NCBI RefSeq assembly: GCF_023065955.2
Contig: NW_026622974.1
Coordinates: 26,257,718 to 26,321,717 of the forward strand
Origin: Ursus arctos
Taxonomy: Eukaryota > Chordata > Mammalia > Carnivora > Ursidae
Reading direction: 5' to 3'
Length of the DNA stretch: 64,000 nucleotides
Shown here: piece after piece, positions 11,601 through 23,197 of the stretch
How positions within the stretch are numbered: position 1 is the first letter of the stretch
Layout: each line of letters begins with the position of its first letter
Notes under the pieces: generated by a model
What the model was told of the DNA's origin: nothing
Seen by the model: only the letters and a program-made list of their open reading frames with translations
The model's database searches: none
Made by a program: the position numbers and the translations under genes

Positions 11601-13694
11601 GAAAATCAGAGAGAGAGAGAGAGGCATTTCTCTGCACATGCTTTTTCCTTGATCAGGAGAAAATTAAAAATAACTGCCCATTTGATAGACTATCAGATAA
11701 GCTGACAGCCCAAGGCTTAAGAGGAAAGAACAAACATTTTATGTTTTAAAAGTACATAATTTTAGAGGGATGGAGAGAAAAGTAAAGCAAAGTTTTCAGT
11801 ATATTTGTCTGACTGTGGAAGCTTTGAAATATAGTAAAATATTGTGCATTTTTGGATTGGCCATATTTTAGTCTGTATACTGGCTGGGAGGTCCCTGGGC
11901 TGACAACAGAGTCTGGCACAGTCACTGGTGGCCCGTCGGTGCACAATGTCCGGACCATGAATACACACCGGGCCACATGATGCTTACCAAACTTTTGGAC
12001 TATTAGAATTTTTTAACCGGGTGTGAAGTCTCCTCCTATTCTGTATTGATGATTTGCAATTATCAATGCTTATGATTGTTTTATGAACTTAGAGGGTTTT
12101 TTTTAAAACAGTTTTAAGACCGTGAAATGAAAGATTTATATTTAGTAAGGCCATCTTGGCAAAATTCAACTAAATGCCTGCTATTGCTGCTCTGAATTAT
12201 TGCGCACATTTTATGACTTGAGCTTATTTCCTGCTCACTTTCTTAGTCGTATCAAGGTACTTATCCCCTCTGCTCTGTTCTGTATCCTTTTCGATCCAGG
12301 TTTGCTCTCACAGATACTTTATATACATTTTGTGGTGACGTATGGTACACACGATATCGTTTTTCGGAGTACTTTTGCCTATGTACTCTATGCATAGGTA
12401 AGATGCAGAGAACAAAGGAAGTTAGTTTTAAGTGAATTTGGATATTTTTGAAGTGTGTGGTAGGTGCCCTCTAATAGCTTGAAGCTTGTCCCAAGCCAAA
12501 AATTAAATAATTTGTTACTATCCTTTTGCCTAGTAAGTAGTGAAAGAGAACTTGGGGAGTACTAGCTGCTACACAGGATGAGATGAGTCTGTCAGTCAGC
12601 CTGGCTCCATGAGGAAAACTGGTTTGGAGGAGAAGGAAAGGAAATCAGGGGGAGAATTTTCCACTAAAGCTCCGCAAGGGTGAAGGTGACATGAAATCAA
12701 ATCTAATTTAGGTTCTATAGGCAGTGCAGTAGATAAGGTGAAATTTGAGGATTGTTGAAATTTTACCTTTGAAAATCCCTTTGGAAGAATCCACACTGAA
12801 GGCAAGCCATCATCTTTGTTCTATCCTCTGGCATTGCATAAAGCAACTCTGTTGAGCACCAGGTTATGTAGTTGTGTTTTCAGGTCTGTGTTGGATAAAA
12901 AATATGTGTCTGAGTGTCACTGAATTCCCTGAATTCCACAGTCTCACTCAACTGGAGAGGTATTCTGTGGATGAGAGACAGGAAGTGAGGCTGCCCTTGC
13001 ATAGAAGATTCTCATGCTCACTCACAGTAAATACTTATGGAGAGAATTGGAAATAGTGCATGGATTCCTGCCCACTATTTAAACAATTTTCTTATTTCTC
13101 TCTCTGTCATATGGTTTAATTCTCGTAAGTTTAATGCTTGTATGATGCAAATGCACTATTTTTGTGGTCAGCTGGCAATAGCCAGCATCCCCTAGTTCCT
13201 CATACTATTTCTTGATGGATTTAGCACTGGAAATAAAAATATCCATTGGTAAAAGATTTCTCTCTTTGAGATGGATTACATCTATAGAAATAGGCTAGAC
13301 TTGTTCTCGCAAAATCTTACTTAACATAGCTTTGAAACATACAAAACTGTTGAAACCTCGGCTTTCTTAATACACATTGGTCTAAAGGTAGCGGATTAAA
13401 GGGCACTTATCTGCCAGAAATCTGTTGATACTTGCAGAGTGTAAGACACCGTCTGGCCCTGGTGAGTCAGTATATAGCAAAGAACATATGTTGCAGGCCT
13501 TTATAGGGCTTCCGCCTGGATTTGGCCTTGCTGTTTTTCTTACATTTTATATCTCTTAAATTTGACCTCATCACACATCCTTTAAGACCTTTGGGAGTGG
13601 ACTCCTGTCAGTGGGGCTTCAGCCGAAAGGTGGAAATTTTCTTTCCTTACCGGAGCCATAATCCTTGTATCCAGTGTTAAGAAGAGTAGCTTTA
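8686..13694. other. Long repeat-poor AT-rich stretch, no gene seen
   Basis: About 5 kb in which I recognise no LINE, SINE or LTR. ORFs at 10031-10561, 11746-11976 and 12596-13056 overlap on opposite strands and show no domain or codon signature. A block at about 11040-11330 is rich in TAATTA-type motifs and is a candidate conserved noncoding element (see findings). A short GA run lies near 11606-11623. Confidence 0.45.
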
Positions 13695-13911
13695 GGGGCG
13701 CCTGGGTGTCTCAGTCATTAAGCGTCTGCCTTCGTCTCAGGGTGTGATCCCAGAGATCTGGGATCGAGCCCCACATCAGGCTCCTCTGCTGCGAGCCTGC
13801 TTCTTCCTCTCCCACTCCCCCTGCTTGTGTTCCCTCTCTCGCTGGCTGTCTCTCTCTCTGTTAAACAAATAAAATCTTTGGGAAAAAAATAAACTCAATT
13901 AAAAAAAAAAA
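13695..13911 (+). mobile_element. CAN-SINE (SINEC), plus strand, complete
   Basis: Full-length carnivore tRNA-Lys-derived SINE: ggggcgcctgggtgtctcag head, internal 'gggatcgagcccc' (B-box region), a CT-rich body ('cctctcccactccccctgc'), AAATAAAATCTTT-type signal and an A-rich tail. A perfect 16-base target-site duplication (aagaagagtagcttta) flanks it at 13679-13694 and 13912-13927. Its 5' junction TT|AAGA fits L1-endonuclease nicking. Like the family, it would depend on L1 machinery in trans. Confidence 0.97.
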
Positions 13912-13927
13912 AAGAAGAGTAGCTTTA

Positions 13928-16900
13928 TGTTCTCAAGTTTTTGCTGCCCCCTCTATATCAGATCTATAGATAAATATAAGATTTTTAATTAAATCTTCAA
14001 GTTCATATCCTGAAACTAATCATTCGAGTCCAAGGGAGAATTTGGAATTAGGCATAGAAAAATCTGAAAATGAAGTAACTTAAAAACTGGCATTCAACCT
14101 TGCCTTTTCTGTAGTCTATGAAGTTTTATCAGGAGGGAATGTTTCAAAGAGGCAGGGACAGTTCTTCTTTTGTTTTAGGTATTACATTTTTTTGCTTAGT
14201 CCAAATATGTTTTATTGAAATATTTAAAAACAAAATCTCTGATACTGAAATGAATTCTTCACATCTCATCATACCTTCCTTCTCCAGCTTCTTTATTTCT
14301 TGCATCATTGTGCCTCCAATAGAGCAAACATAAAACACTGATGTCTAAAATATTGGAATAGAATTTAAATAGTCTTCCTTTTTCTTGCTGTGATTTATCA
14401 TAATTTCTACTAAATTATAAGAAATATATTTATTTTTAATGACTCTTGTTCTTACTGAGTCTTCTTTCACATGCTGACATACTTATTTAAAATGTCATAG
14501 CATTGTTCCCAGGGATGGTCCCATAATCTTCCCCAAACAATGACTTGTTGCAATGACAAGAAACCTCTTTAACGGTGAAGAAGGTGCTCAAGAGGTCTTG
14601 ATGAAACATTTGGCAAATATTAGCCCTTAGAAATGAACACAAGCTTAAACATCCAATTTAATTGAACAAATATTTATTGAGTAAGTATTATGTGTCAGGT
14701 ACTGAATCTTATTGCCCAACAGAAAAATCTATTAGTAAAATAAATAGAACTTTAAAGGGAGAGGAGTATTTGCTGTCTTCTGTGAACCCAGTGGCATGGG
14801 AAAGGAGTTGATGTTTCAGTATTATTTTGCAAACAAAAGACAAATACCTTTATTATAAAATCCGAGGTGAAAACAAATGTGAAAAATAGACTCCGTGAAA
14901 GCTTCTTGAATTTCACACACTATCCTTTGTTCTAAAAACAACTGACTGCAATCAGATATGGTTTGAACTTTTTAAGGGAAATAGACTCAGACTTACTTTT
15001 TCTTCATTTAACCAAAAGCTACTTTGATCCAGTTATTAAATCTGAATGCTAATGCCTTACTACAACCACAAGTTTCTGAACTGTATGTTGTATGTTTTGT
15101 GTTAAAAGACTTATACTTATTTGAAATATGAGAAATATTTTATTATTTAAAAGATCAGTAATATAATTTTATATTGCTAAATGTTTGTAAACAAGGGTCT
15201 AATGATAGAATGTACCTGGGAGATAGTTAGGCTTAGCTCATCCCTCAGTGTGACTGATGGACAAATTGACGTGGATGCTCACAAGAGAGGCTGGAAGGTT
15301 GAAAGGAGAGGCTGGCTGGTGAACAGCCAAGTATATGTTGACAACACTGATTTTTTAGCCCTGAATATTGTTTGGGGAGAATTAGTTTATCTTTTTATAA
15401 ATTTTATAATCTTCTTAAAATTGCTTAAAGAATATATTCCACACTCCCTTCCCCAGTCTGTTTCTGTCTATACTGGGATTTTCGTAATATAACACCCTTA
15501 AATAGAGAACAGTTGCATCTAATCCTATTTAAAATGGTTGCTAAGGGACTATTCATAGGAGCTTAGAAATGACTCAAGATCTCTCTCTAAGGAGTAAAGG
15601 AGAAAAATTAAAGAAAATTCTGAAAATATATGGAAAGAATTTTGACATATGGGTTTGTGTCATGTGGTTTCTGGTATTTAGGATGTAGGAATCATTTCCC
15701 AATCCGTGACGTTCTGGGCCTCCCATGGAGCCCTGAACATTCTCCTAGTGTGCCGGTCTCCAGTTTTCCTGAAGACTCCTGTGGGAAAATAAGTTTACAC
15801 CGCTGAGTTCGGGGTGAGAGGGATACTTCCTTTTTCTACAACTCAGGTGTGGTAGAAAATGATAACTAAAGTTTTGATCCATATCTCTGCTAACCAACTC
15901 CTTCAGAAGAGGAGGTAAGGGCAGTTGGTGGGTGAGGGGGTGGGGGTAAGATGAGCTGGGCAACTGTGCTCAGCTCTTTCATATCCATTTCAGGAAACAG
16001 AGGCCTGGTTTATGTTGCTCTCTTTTGTTGCTGTTGTTTCAGGATGAATGTGTAATATTTCTTTTTTCCCTTCATTTGTGAGAGTGATTTTTATATTACT
16101 TTGTGACTAGGAAAATATGAACTCTAGGGCTCACCATAGACCAGTTGAAGTATATGTCTACTATAAACATTGCCTTTCTTTTTTTCTTTCTTTTTTTTTT
16201 TTTTTTTTTTTTGCCAGTTGCAAATATTCAGGAGTTTGTAAGAGGGAACTTTGAATGCCAAACCAGAAATTTCTTCTGACATACAGAAAGTTAGAGATCT
16301 CTTTGCCCACAGAACATTTAAGAATGGATACAGGGGCCTTTTAAAAATCAAAACCTGGCCAGAGATTTTAGAGCAAGGAACACAGTAAGAAACTTCTAAT
16401 CCTGAGTAAAAAGGTAGGGTAAATTAGTGCTCAAAACTAAGGTGAGGTTACATATGAAACTTTAATAATAAAGGAGTCAATTAATCCTTAGACAGTTATA
16501 TTGAAAATAAGAGCTAAATAGCTTTGTTCATAGACCATTGCTAGCTAATATTTACTGACTATAAAGTACAGAGTTCTTGTTCTATGAAACTACCAAAATC
16601 AGGTGGGAAATTGTTAGAGTCTCCAACTCATTTTGTTAGACTGCTTTGAGATCTAAGGCACCATAATTCATTATTTGTTCTATAGGGAGCAAACCTAACT
16701 CGCTGATTGCTAGCCTCCAGATGTAAACAAATCAAAAATAGGAAATATAAAACATGCTAGAAATTTAGGGCCTCTTTTGCTGGATTTAGGTTGTTTGAGG
16801 GTCAGACACCTAAGTCGATAACCTTTGTGCTTCCTGCAGCATGAGCACATTAAATACAGTAGCCATAGAAAATCTTTGTTGTCCAAGTGAATTTAAGTAT

Positions 16901-17429
16901 ATAAGAACTTACATGACTTCGATTTAATCCTGTTTGAGAAGCTTGATTTTTATAAAGAGAATGCCAGTTGGGATCATTTAGTGTTCCCCTATCACTCTAG
17001 ACCTCTGTCCACCTATATATTGACAACTTTCTATTTACAAGATATCCTGACTAATGTTATATATGCACACATATATTTTTTCCCCCTTTCCTGGTCTTAT
17101 TTATCTTTCCGCAATCCTGTCACATATGTTTTTCATCTTTGCCTCCACTTCCTCTCCAACTATGGCCAGGCTGCTCCAGAAAAAAAATCAGTCTAGTGAC
17201 ATATGAGGTAATCTGCCTTTCTTTAAACAACGGTTGTGAGTGTAAAAGGCCAGCATCGTGGAATATGTTTGCTCTGTGTAGGTGGTCCAGGCTATTTTCC
17301 AGTTGTCCGCATGCCTTTTTTTTCTTTTTCGCCAACACCTGTGTATCTTTCTCACTCAAGAATATTCACTATCCTTTGCTCCACAGATGCCTTTTCTTCT
17401 TCCTCACGTATGAGAACAGGGTGTGGTTA
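13928..17429. other. No gene seen; small L2 piece near 14655-14720
   Basis: AT-rich sequence. The 'gaacaaatatttattgagtaag' motif near 14665 is a minus-strand L2 3' end. ORFs at 14118-14338, 15181-15492, 15745-15963 and 16981-17462 have no recognisable domain and several overlap frames on the other strand. Confidence 0.45.
16176..16212. repeat. Poly(T) tract (22 T) with T/C-rich lead
   Basis: Uninterrupted T22 at 16191-16212 preceded by a TTTCTTT-rich segment. It looks like the tail of a minus-strand retroposon, but no element body follows on the right. Confidence 0.9.
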
Positions 17430-17575
17430 CTGAGAATGTCAGAGCTTGGGCTAGTCACTTAACCGCTCTGTGTTTCAGTTTCCTTTTGTTACAGGATTAT
17501 TTGGAGGATTAAATGAGTTAATATTTACAAAGCACTTAAAACAGTGATAAGCACTTGGTGAACATTATCAAATTA
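17430..17575 (+). mobile_element. MIR SINE fragment
   Basis: 3' half of MIR: 'gggctagtcacttaacc', 'gtttcagtttcctt', 'ggaggattaaatgagttaat', 'aaagcacttaaaacagtgat', in consensus order. Confidence 0.8.
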
Positions 17576-17606
17576 CTTATTAAATTAAATAAATAAAAAT
17601 AAATGT
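17576..17606. repeat. (AAAT)n low complexity
   Basis: AT-rich tetranucleotide-like run directly after the MIR, probably grown from the MIR tail. Confidence 0.7.
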
Positions 17607-18032
17607 AGAGAAGAATGAGTGGTGAGAAAAAGTGGTATTTGAGATGTAGAGTAGGAATTCCTCACTTCTAATGCTTAAGAGCGTTGAAGTTCTCTGAGTT
17701 AGTGTTTGGAGAAGCTGGAATGAGCACCAGGGAGAGCTTTCAAACTGATAGATCAAGTAATTTCCAGTAAAAGCCAGCTACAATAACTAGCATTCAAAAA
17801 ATCATTTCTTGGATTAGCGTGTTTGAAGAAGAATTTGTAAATTGTTTCCAAGGTTACAGAGCATTTTCTAACAGACCCCTTGGCTGTACCCATTGCCTCA
17901 CTGAGCCATAATGAAATTTTCCTTTTCCATGTTCCTTCTAAAAATTCAGTCTGCTCTTCTTCCAATGGTTGATGAGTTATCTGACCCAATTGGTATTTGT
18001 ATTTGTAATAATTCAAATTATCTTTGAGTAAT
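17607..18032. other. No feature seen
   Basis: An 87-codon minus-strand ORF (17753-18016) has no recognisable domain. Confidence 0.45.
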
Positions 18033-18048
18033 CATAAGCTGATTTTTA

Positions 18049-18261
18049 TTTATTTTTATTTATTTATTTTTTAAATATTATTTATTTATTGAGAGAGAGA
18101 GACATAGCCAGGGAGAGAGGAAACACAAGCAGGGGGAGTGGGAGAGGAAGAAGCAGGCTTCCCACTGAGCAGGAAGCCCAATGCTGGGCTCTTTCCCAGG
18201 ACCCTAGGATCACACCCTGAGCCGAAGGCAGACGCTTAACGACTGAGCCACCCAGGCGCCC
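18049..18261 (-). mobile_element. CAN-SINE (SINEC), minus strand, complete
   Basis: Reversed carnivore SINE: T-rich tail at the left, CT-rich body as GA/AG, head ending 'gccacccaggcgcc' at the right. The 16-base target-site duplication cataagctgattttta at 18033-18048 and 18262-18277 is perfect. The minus-strand ORF at 18082-18264 is simply the SINE translated. Confidence 0.97.
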
Positions 18262-18277
18262 CATAAGCTGATTTTTA

Positions 18278-18599
18278 AATTAACCTTAAAAATTATTGTT
18301 GCTTTAGATTTCTAAGCATATTATTAATTTGCTGATTCACAAGTCATTTATGAAGAACCAGGATTATATCTTTAAAAAATGTCTTGGAAAAAAAATGAAA
18401 ATAAAAAATGTCTTGAGCATCCAAAACGGATGTTACTCAGCATATTGTATCTCAAGGATTTTATTTGTAGGCAAACTCTTTGTGGTCTCACACTGAGCAT
18501 GTTTATTCTATCTTGTTTAGGTCATGATTTAATTAATCAATTAAGATAGATAATTAATCATTTATTGCCAATTAGGAGGGGAAGAAGAACAACTGGAGG
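18278..18599. other. No feature seen
   Basis: AT-rich, with a loose inverted repeat of TTAATTAAT motifs around 18525-18560. No gene or named repeat. Confidence 0.45.
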
Positions 18600-18735
18600 C
18601 AGACACATTCATTTATTCATTCACTCAGTACTTATTTACCAAGTGCCTACAGTTCAGGGAATATTATAATACAGTGACAACCAGACAAAGTCCTTACCCT
18701 CATGGAGCTTACATTCTAGTGAAGCAAATACATGA
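18600..18735 (-). mobile_element. L2 3' end, minus strand
   Basis: Classic reversed L2 terminus: 'cattcatttattcattcact', 'aagtgcctac', 'ccttaccctcatggagctta', 'cattctagtgaagc'. Confidence 0.8.
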
Positions 18736-18744
18736 TGTTATGAA

Positions 18745-18915
18745 ACTGGAGGCATTTATATTCCAGTGGTTATCATTCTGCCTACTTACTATGTGACCAT
18801 GCCATATTTTTTAAACTCTCTGTACTTCTATTTCTCTATATGTATAGTAAGAATAATAAAATTACTTATTTCATAGATTGTTTTGAAAATTAAATGAGTT
18901 AATATACGTATAATG
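18745..18915 (+). mobile_element. MIR SINE
   Basis: MIR in the opposite orientation to the flanking L2 sequence: 'ctatgtgaccatgcc', 'ctctgtacttctatttctc', 'gttttgaaaattaaatgagt'. It separates two L2 pieces. Confidence 0.7.
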
Positions 18916-18924
18916 CGTATTGTA

Positions 18925-20785
18925 TCAACTAAGGATATAGAAGGGGGTGAGGGTGAAGAAGACTATTCAGCACTATACTGCAGACATTCAGGTAAGAGAT
19001 AGCTTGAATTCGAGTAGTAGCAAAGAGGGGTTGATGAGTTGGGATTGGGTATAAGATATATTGCCAAAGTGGAGTTGACAAGAGTTTCTTTGATTTGATT
19101 GGGTGTGAATAAAATAAAGGAGTCAAGAATGATTCCAGTTTTGTGCCTGAGCATCCAAATGTTTGAGGTGCCATTTACTGAAATAGTGTACATTTAGAAA
19201 AGAGGTCTAATTGGACAAAGAGTTCAGTTTGAGACATGGTAACATTGAGATGCTGATTAGATATACAGCTGAAAAAACTGAATGGGTAGTTGAATATTCA
19301 GGTTTGGAGTACAGGCAAGTGTTGGGGCTGGAGCCATAAATTTGGAGTGGTCAGATTATAGATCTTTTGAAAAGCCATGGAGCTTGGGTTTGTCAGGACC
19401 AAGAATAGACAGAGAAGAGAAGAGGGCTGAAGATTGAGCTATGGTTTTGCTAATTTTTAGATGTGGAGAAGAGGGTGTAGAGCCAGTAAAGGAGTAAGAA
19501 AAGAGGTGACAAATGAGATAGGAAGAAGACTAGGAAAATGTGGAATCATAGAGGCCTAGTGAAGAAACAGTTTGAAGAAGGGGAGAGTGAAAAAGGTCTT
19601 GCAAATACTTGTGAGGAACAGATTAACAGTGAGGGCTGAGAGTTGCGCATTGGATTAGACAATCTGAAGGTCACTAGTACCCTTGTCAAAAACAGCACCT
19701 TGGAATATTTAGACCAAAACATAATTTGTTGAGTGGATTCAGGAGAGAATGGGAAACTGCAAAGATGCAATAACTCCTTTGAAGAGTTTTGATACAAAAT
19801 CGGGAGGGAAATGGGGTATTATGTGGAGAGGATGCAAGGTTAAATTTTGTCTTTTTTAAAGGGAGTTACTATTACAAGTCAGTGTGCTATTAAGAATGAG
19901 CCAATCAAGGTTTGAGAGAAAAATAATGGTGTAGAGGACAGAGGGATGATTATAGGATTAAAATCCTTGACTAGGCAAGAAAGGATGAACATGAGCAGAA
20001 AGGAGGAGGAGTAGTCTGTTGATCCATTATAACTGAGAAGACGTACATTAAATGGGCACAGACCCAGAAGGTGGTAGATGTGAAAGTGATGGGGAAAGGT
20101 GGAAATTCTGATTTGATCACTTTCCTTCTCAGAGACACAGTGAGCAACTGGCAACAATGAGAAGGTAGGGGATGCTAGAGAGGAGAGGAGAAAATGCAAA
20201 ATAGTGGCTTCAGAGAGTGCGTGAATAAATTTGCTGGAAATATATAGAGAATTGCCAGCAATACTGAGGATTTATTTGAGGTTTGAGATCGTAAGTCTAA
20301 TTTGAATTCAGTTAGCAGGGTGTGTGATTTTTCTCCAACCATGTTCAGCTGTTTGTAAGCAAGGGGTGAGTGGAGAGTTAGATTTACCCAGGGTTAGAGT
20401 TTTGCCAAGTGTCTATGAGTGCTCACTAAAAGGGCAGATCTACTGAGGGTGTATCTCACTGTGATAATAGTGAATCATGGTTCATGAAATCTAAGTGAAA
20501 TCTAAGTGGTAAAGGGAATAGAGTCAATGAATTGTAGGTATTCTGGGCCAAAGAATTATGAAGAGAGGTTTCTAGAGTGAGTGAGTGAGTGAACAGAAGA
20601 GAAAGTGATGTTGAGAGAGTGGACTGTTTAAAGTTGAGAATTGGTAATAACAAGGTCCAGCATGTGACTATGGCAGGGGGTCACTGAGTTGTGGCAGTGA
20701 GCCAGATCAGTAGGGAAGAGAGGTCAAGTACCTAAGAGTCCAGTGGTTGGATGAATCATCTGCATGTGCACTGAAATTGCTGACT
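18925..20785 (-). mobile_element. L2 LINE, minus strand, ORF2 region
   Basis: Long purine-rich stretch matching reversed L2 ORF2. Landmarks are 'aggagtcaagaatgattcc', 'gaggtgccatttactgaaat', 'gagaagagaagagggctga', 'gtgattttctcc' followed by 'caaccatgttcagctg', and 'gtggactgtttaaagttgag'. The order follows the element from its 3' side towards its 5' side. It has many internal indels and no usable ORF2. The closely spaced minus-strand ORFs here (19546-19797, 19879-20199, 20456-20653) are remnants or chance frames of this LINE. Confidence 0.75.
18963..19193 (-). pseudogene. L2 ORF2 (reverse transcriptase C-terminal side) remnant
   Basis: A 76-codon open stretch that still resembles the L2 protein downstream of the reverse transcriptase palm. 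It has an ISVNGT motif, then a GIILDS motif and a LTP-like motif at the expected spacing (family ISVNGT..LGVILDS..LTPHI). This is the clearest protein-level support that the surrounding purine-rich DNA is L2. It is a decayed transposon ORF with no host function implied. Confidence 0.7.
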
Positions 20786-20787
20786 GA

Positions 20788-21131
20788 TGTTTTAGTCTGT
20801 TTGGGTGCTGTAACAAAGTATGCATGGACTGGGTAGCTTATAAACAACAGAAATTTATTTCTCACAATTCTGAAGGCTGGGTGTGAGCTCTGAGTGCCAG
20901 CACAGTCTGGTTCTGGTGAGAGCCCTCTTCCAGGTTGTGGACTGCCATCTTTTTGTTGTCTTCACATGGCAGAAAGTACAAGAGAGCTCTCATGGGTCCC
21001 TTTGTATAAAAACACTGATCCTCAGGAGAGTTCCACTCTCATGACCTAATTACCTTCCTAATACCACCACGTGGGGCTTAGGATTTCAACATATGAATTT
21101 GGGGAAAGGCACAAACATTCAGTCCATTTCA
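20788..21131 (-). mobile_element. MaLR LTR (MST/MLT1 type), minus strand
   Basis: Solo LTR of the ERVL-MaLR group in reverse: 'ttttagtctgtttgggtgctg', 'tagcttataaacaacagaaat' (reverse of the polyadenylation region aataaatttctgttgttta), 'ctcatgacctaattacctt', 'gatttcaacatatgaatttg', and 'cacaaacattcagtcca' at the right end. No internal coding region accompanies it. It interrupts or abuts L2-derived DNA, so it postdates that L2. Confidence 0.8.
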
Positions 21132-21499
21132 ACTGCTGACAGAAATAGTGGTAAAGAGAAAGACAGTAAGTCACTGCAAAAATCTTTGGTGCCTGGGGGT
21201 TTGTCTCCAGGAAGCAAAAAAGCAGATTGGTAGTTATATTGGTTCATGGGGCATGTGCTTTGACTTTTTTAGGGACTTTTCTAGGGAGGAGAGAGTTTAG
21301 CACCTGTGATATTCAGGCACCTTAGGAGATCAAAAGATGCATCAGATAGTCATCTTAAGGATTTTGAAGTCATTTTGTAGGGAAGATGAGAAAACTGCAT
21401 GAGTAATTTAAAAGCAGGGTAAAATGGGATACAAGAAACAATGGAGGTATAGCTGACACAAAGGAGATTCAGCAGAAGAGTCTACTTTGAGATGGGGGA
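21132..21499. other. No clear feature; possibly degraded L2
   Basis: Purine-rich like the flanking L2 segments but without landmarks that I can place. Confidence 0.35.
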
Positions 21500-22410
21500 A
21501 TCCAAGGGAAGCTTTTTATAGGAGGTGTCTTTCAGGTAGACTTTGAAGACTGGAAAGGATTTGAACACAGAGATAGGAAAGAGGGAACTTCACACACAAG
21601 GAAGAATGTAAGCAAAGGCTTGGAAATAAGGAATTACAGGGAAGCAGCCATTTTTGCTTCCAGGATGCATGAAGAGGCTGAAAAAGGGAGAACTGGGAAG
21701 TATGATTGGGGTCAGATAAAAGGAATCTAATTTCAAACAAAGGCCTTTTGTTCCATAGGCAGCAAGGAGTGGAGCAAGACCTACGGGCACATTGAAAGTT
21801 TTTGAGCAGAAGAATGACACGGTCCAGTGTGGGCTTCAGGAAAAGATATGATGCAGCTCAATGTCCAACACATAGAGGAGGAAGAGTCTCGGAAAAAGAG
21901 ACAAGTTAATAGCACAGTCAGGGAGTAACTTATATTTGCTTTACAACTTATAAACACCAACTGTGGTTGGTACTAATACTGATGGTGGCATTGCAAAGGA
22001 TTGGTGAGGACAAATTAATAAAATCTAGTAGCAACTCAGTCAATAAATGTCGACAACATTTGGATGTAGTATTGAGAAGAGGAGAGAAGAAAGCCAAGTA
22101 AATGACAAGGTTTTGACTTTAGCTGATATGAGAGAACAATGATATCATAAATAAAGGACAAAGGAAGAAAAGGACCAAGTATGAATGGGAAGATTATCAG
22201 TTCAGTTTTGGCATATTGAGTTTGAGATGCCAGTGTCCAGACACAGTTTTTTAGCAGGCAGTTAGGAACTTAAGACTGCCCCTTGGGAGTCATCAGTGGA
22301 TTGCCAATGGTGGAAGTCATGAGACCAGGTGAGAATGCCAAAGAAAGAATGGGTGTAAGAGAAGTAAATAATATCAATGACAGGTCACTGTGGCACATAT
22401 TTATTGGGGG
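21500..22410 (-). mobile_element. L2 LINE, minus strand, 3' half
   Basis: Reversed L2 signatures: 'aggaggtgtctttcaggtag', 'aatgtaagcaaaggcttgga', 'cagttttggcatattgagtt', 'tgagatgccagtgtcc', 'aggcagttaggaact'. It is ordered 3' to 5' along the element. Minus-strand ORFs at 21516-21820 lie within it and are not genes. Confidence 0.7.
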
Positions 22411-22859
22411 GGAAGAATGATTGGAAATAGAGATTGAGGCAGATAAGTGGTAGTGAAGTCAGCTACAGAGCAAGTCTGCAAAACTGTTATGTCACTGAAT
22501 CCAAGGAAAAAAAAGCAGGTTTTTTTTTTTCTTAATGAAAGAGCTATTTAATTATATCAAAGGATCCAAAGTGGTTAAGGACAAGAACTGAAATATGCTG
22601 TTAGACTTTGTAATAACTAAGAAATCACAATTGATGGATGACAGCAAAACATCAATGACAGTAACAACCACCACAACAGCTTCAACTTTGACTATGATCA
22701 ATACAACAGCAGTATTTTACCACCAGGGGAGAAAACAGATAGTAAAAACACCATAAGCATAAGAATGTACTCAAATTTATAGCTGACTGGGGCCGGTTAG
22801 TGTAAGATTCAAAGAGTGCAACTCATTTGAACAAACCCTGAAAGAATCAGGGAATTATT
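22411..22859. other. No feature seen
   Basis: No gene or named repeat. A short T10 tract occurs near 22521. Confidence 0.4.
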
Positions 22860-23197
22860 ATATAATTGATGTTTATAATATTAAAACATATTTTCAGAAA
22901 AGATCACTTCACATGAAAAATACTTGATTTAAAAAATCAGTGACATTAAATGCAATGTGCTATCCTGAATTGGATCTTGGAACAGCAAAAGAATATTAGT
23001 TGAAAAACTGATGAAATGCAAATTAAGTTCTATAGTTAGTAGTCATGTACCAATGTTAATTTTTTAGTACAATAATACATGTACAATGGAAAATCAGGAG
23101 AAACTGGGCAAAGGGTAATGGAAATTCTTTTCGCTATGCTTGCAACTTTTCTGTAAATGTAAAATTGTCCCAAATTAAGAAGTTTATTTTAAAAAAT
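22860..23197 (+). mobile_element. Old L1M 3' UTR
   Basis: Sense 3' terminal segment of an old L1: 'aattggatcttggaacagca', 'ttagttgaaaaactgatgaaa', 'tcatgtaccaatgttaattt', 'gcaacttttctgtaaatgta' and a terminal 'aaattgtcccaaattaagaag'. Subfamily not resolved. Confidence 0.7.

Noticed and set aside
13720..13760. Possible tRNA gene from A-box and B-box motifs
   Set aside because: These belong to the tRNA-derived head of a CAN-SINE, with its CT-rich body and A tail. There is no tRNA fold with an anticodon arm and 3' end.
16141..16227. Possible duplication (ccagttgaagtatat / ccagttgcaaatat) around the T22 tract
   Set aside because: Only about 11 of 14 bases match and the T tract does not abut the left copy cleanly; too weak to call a retroinsertion.
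18082..18264. 60-codon minus-strand ORF starting MGRLGGSVVKRL
   Set aside because: It is the CAN-SINE body and head translated. CAN-SINEs often give such frames.
18525..18560. Inverted TTAATTAAT motifs as a palindromic regulatory site
   Set aside because: Imperfect and in very AT-rich DNA, where such symmetry is common by chance.
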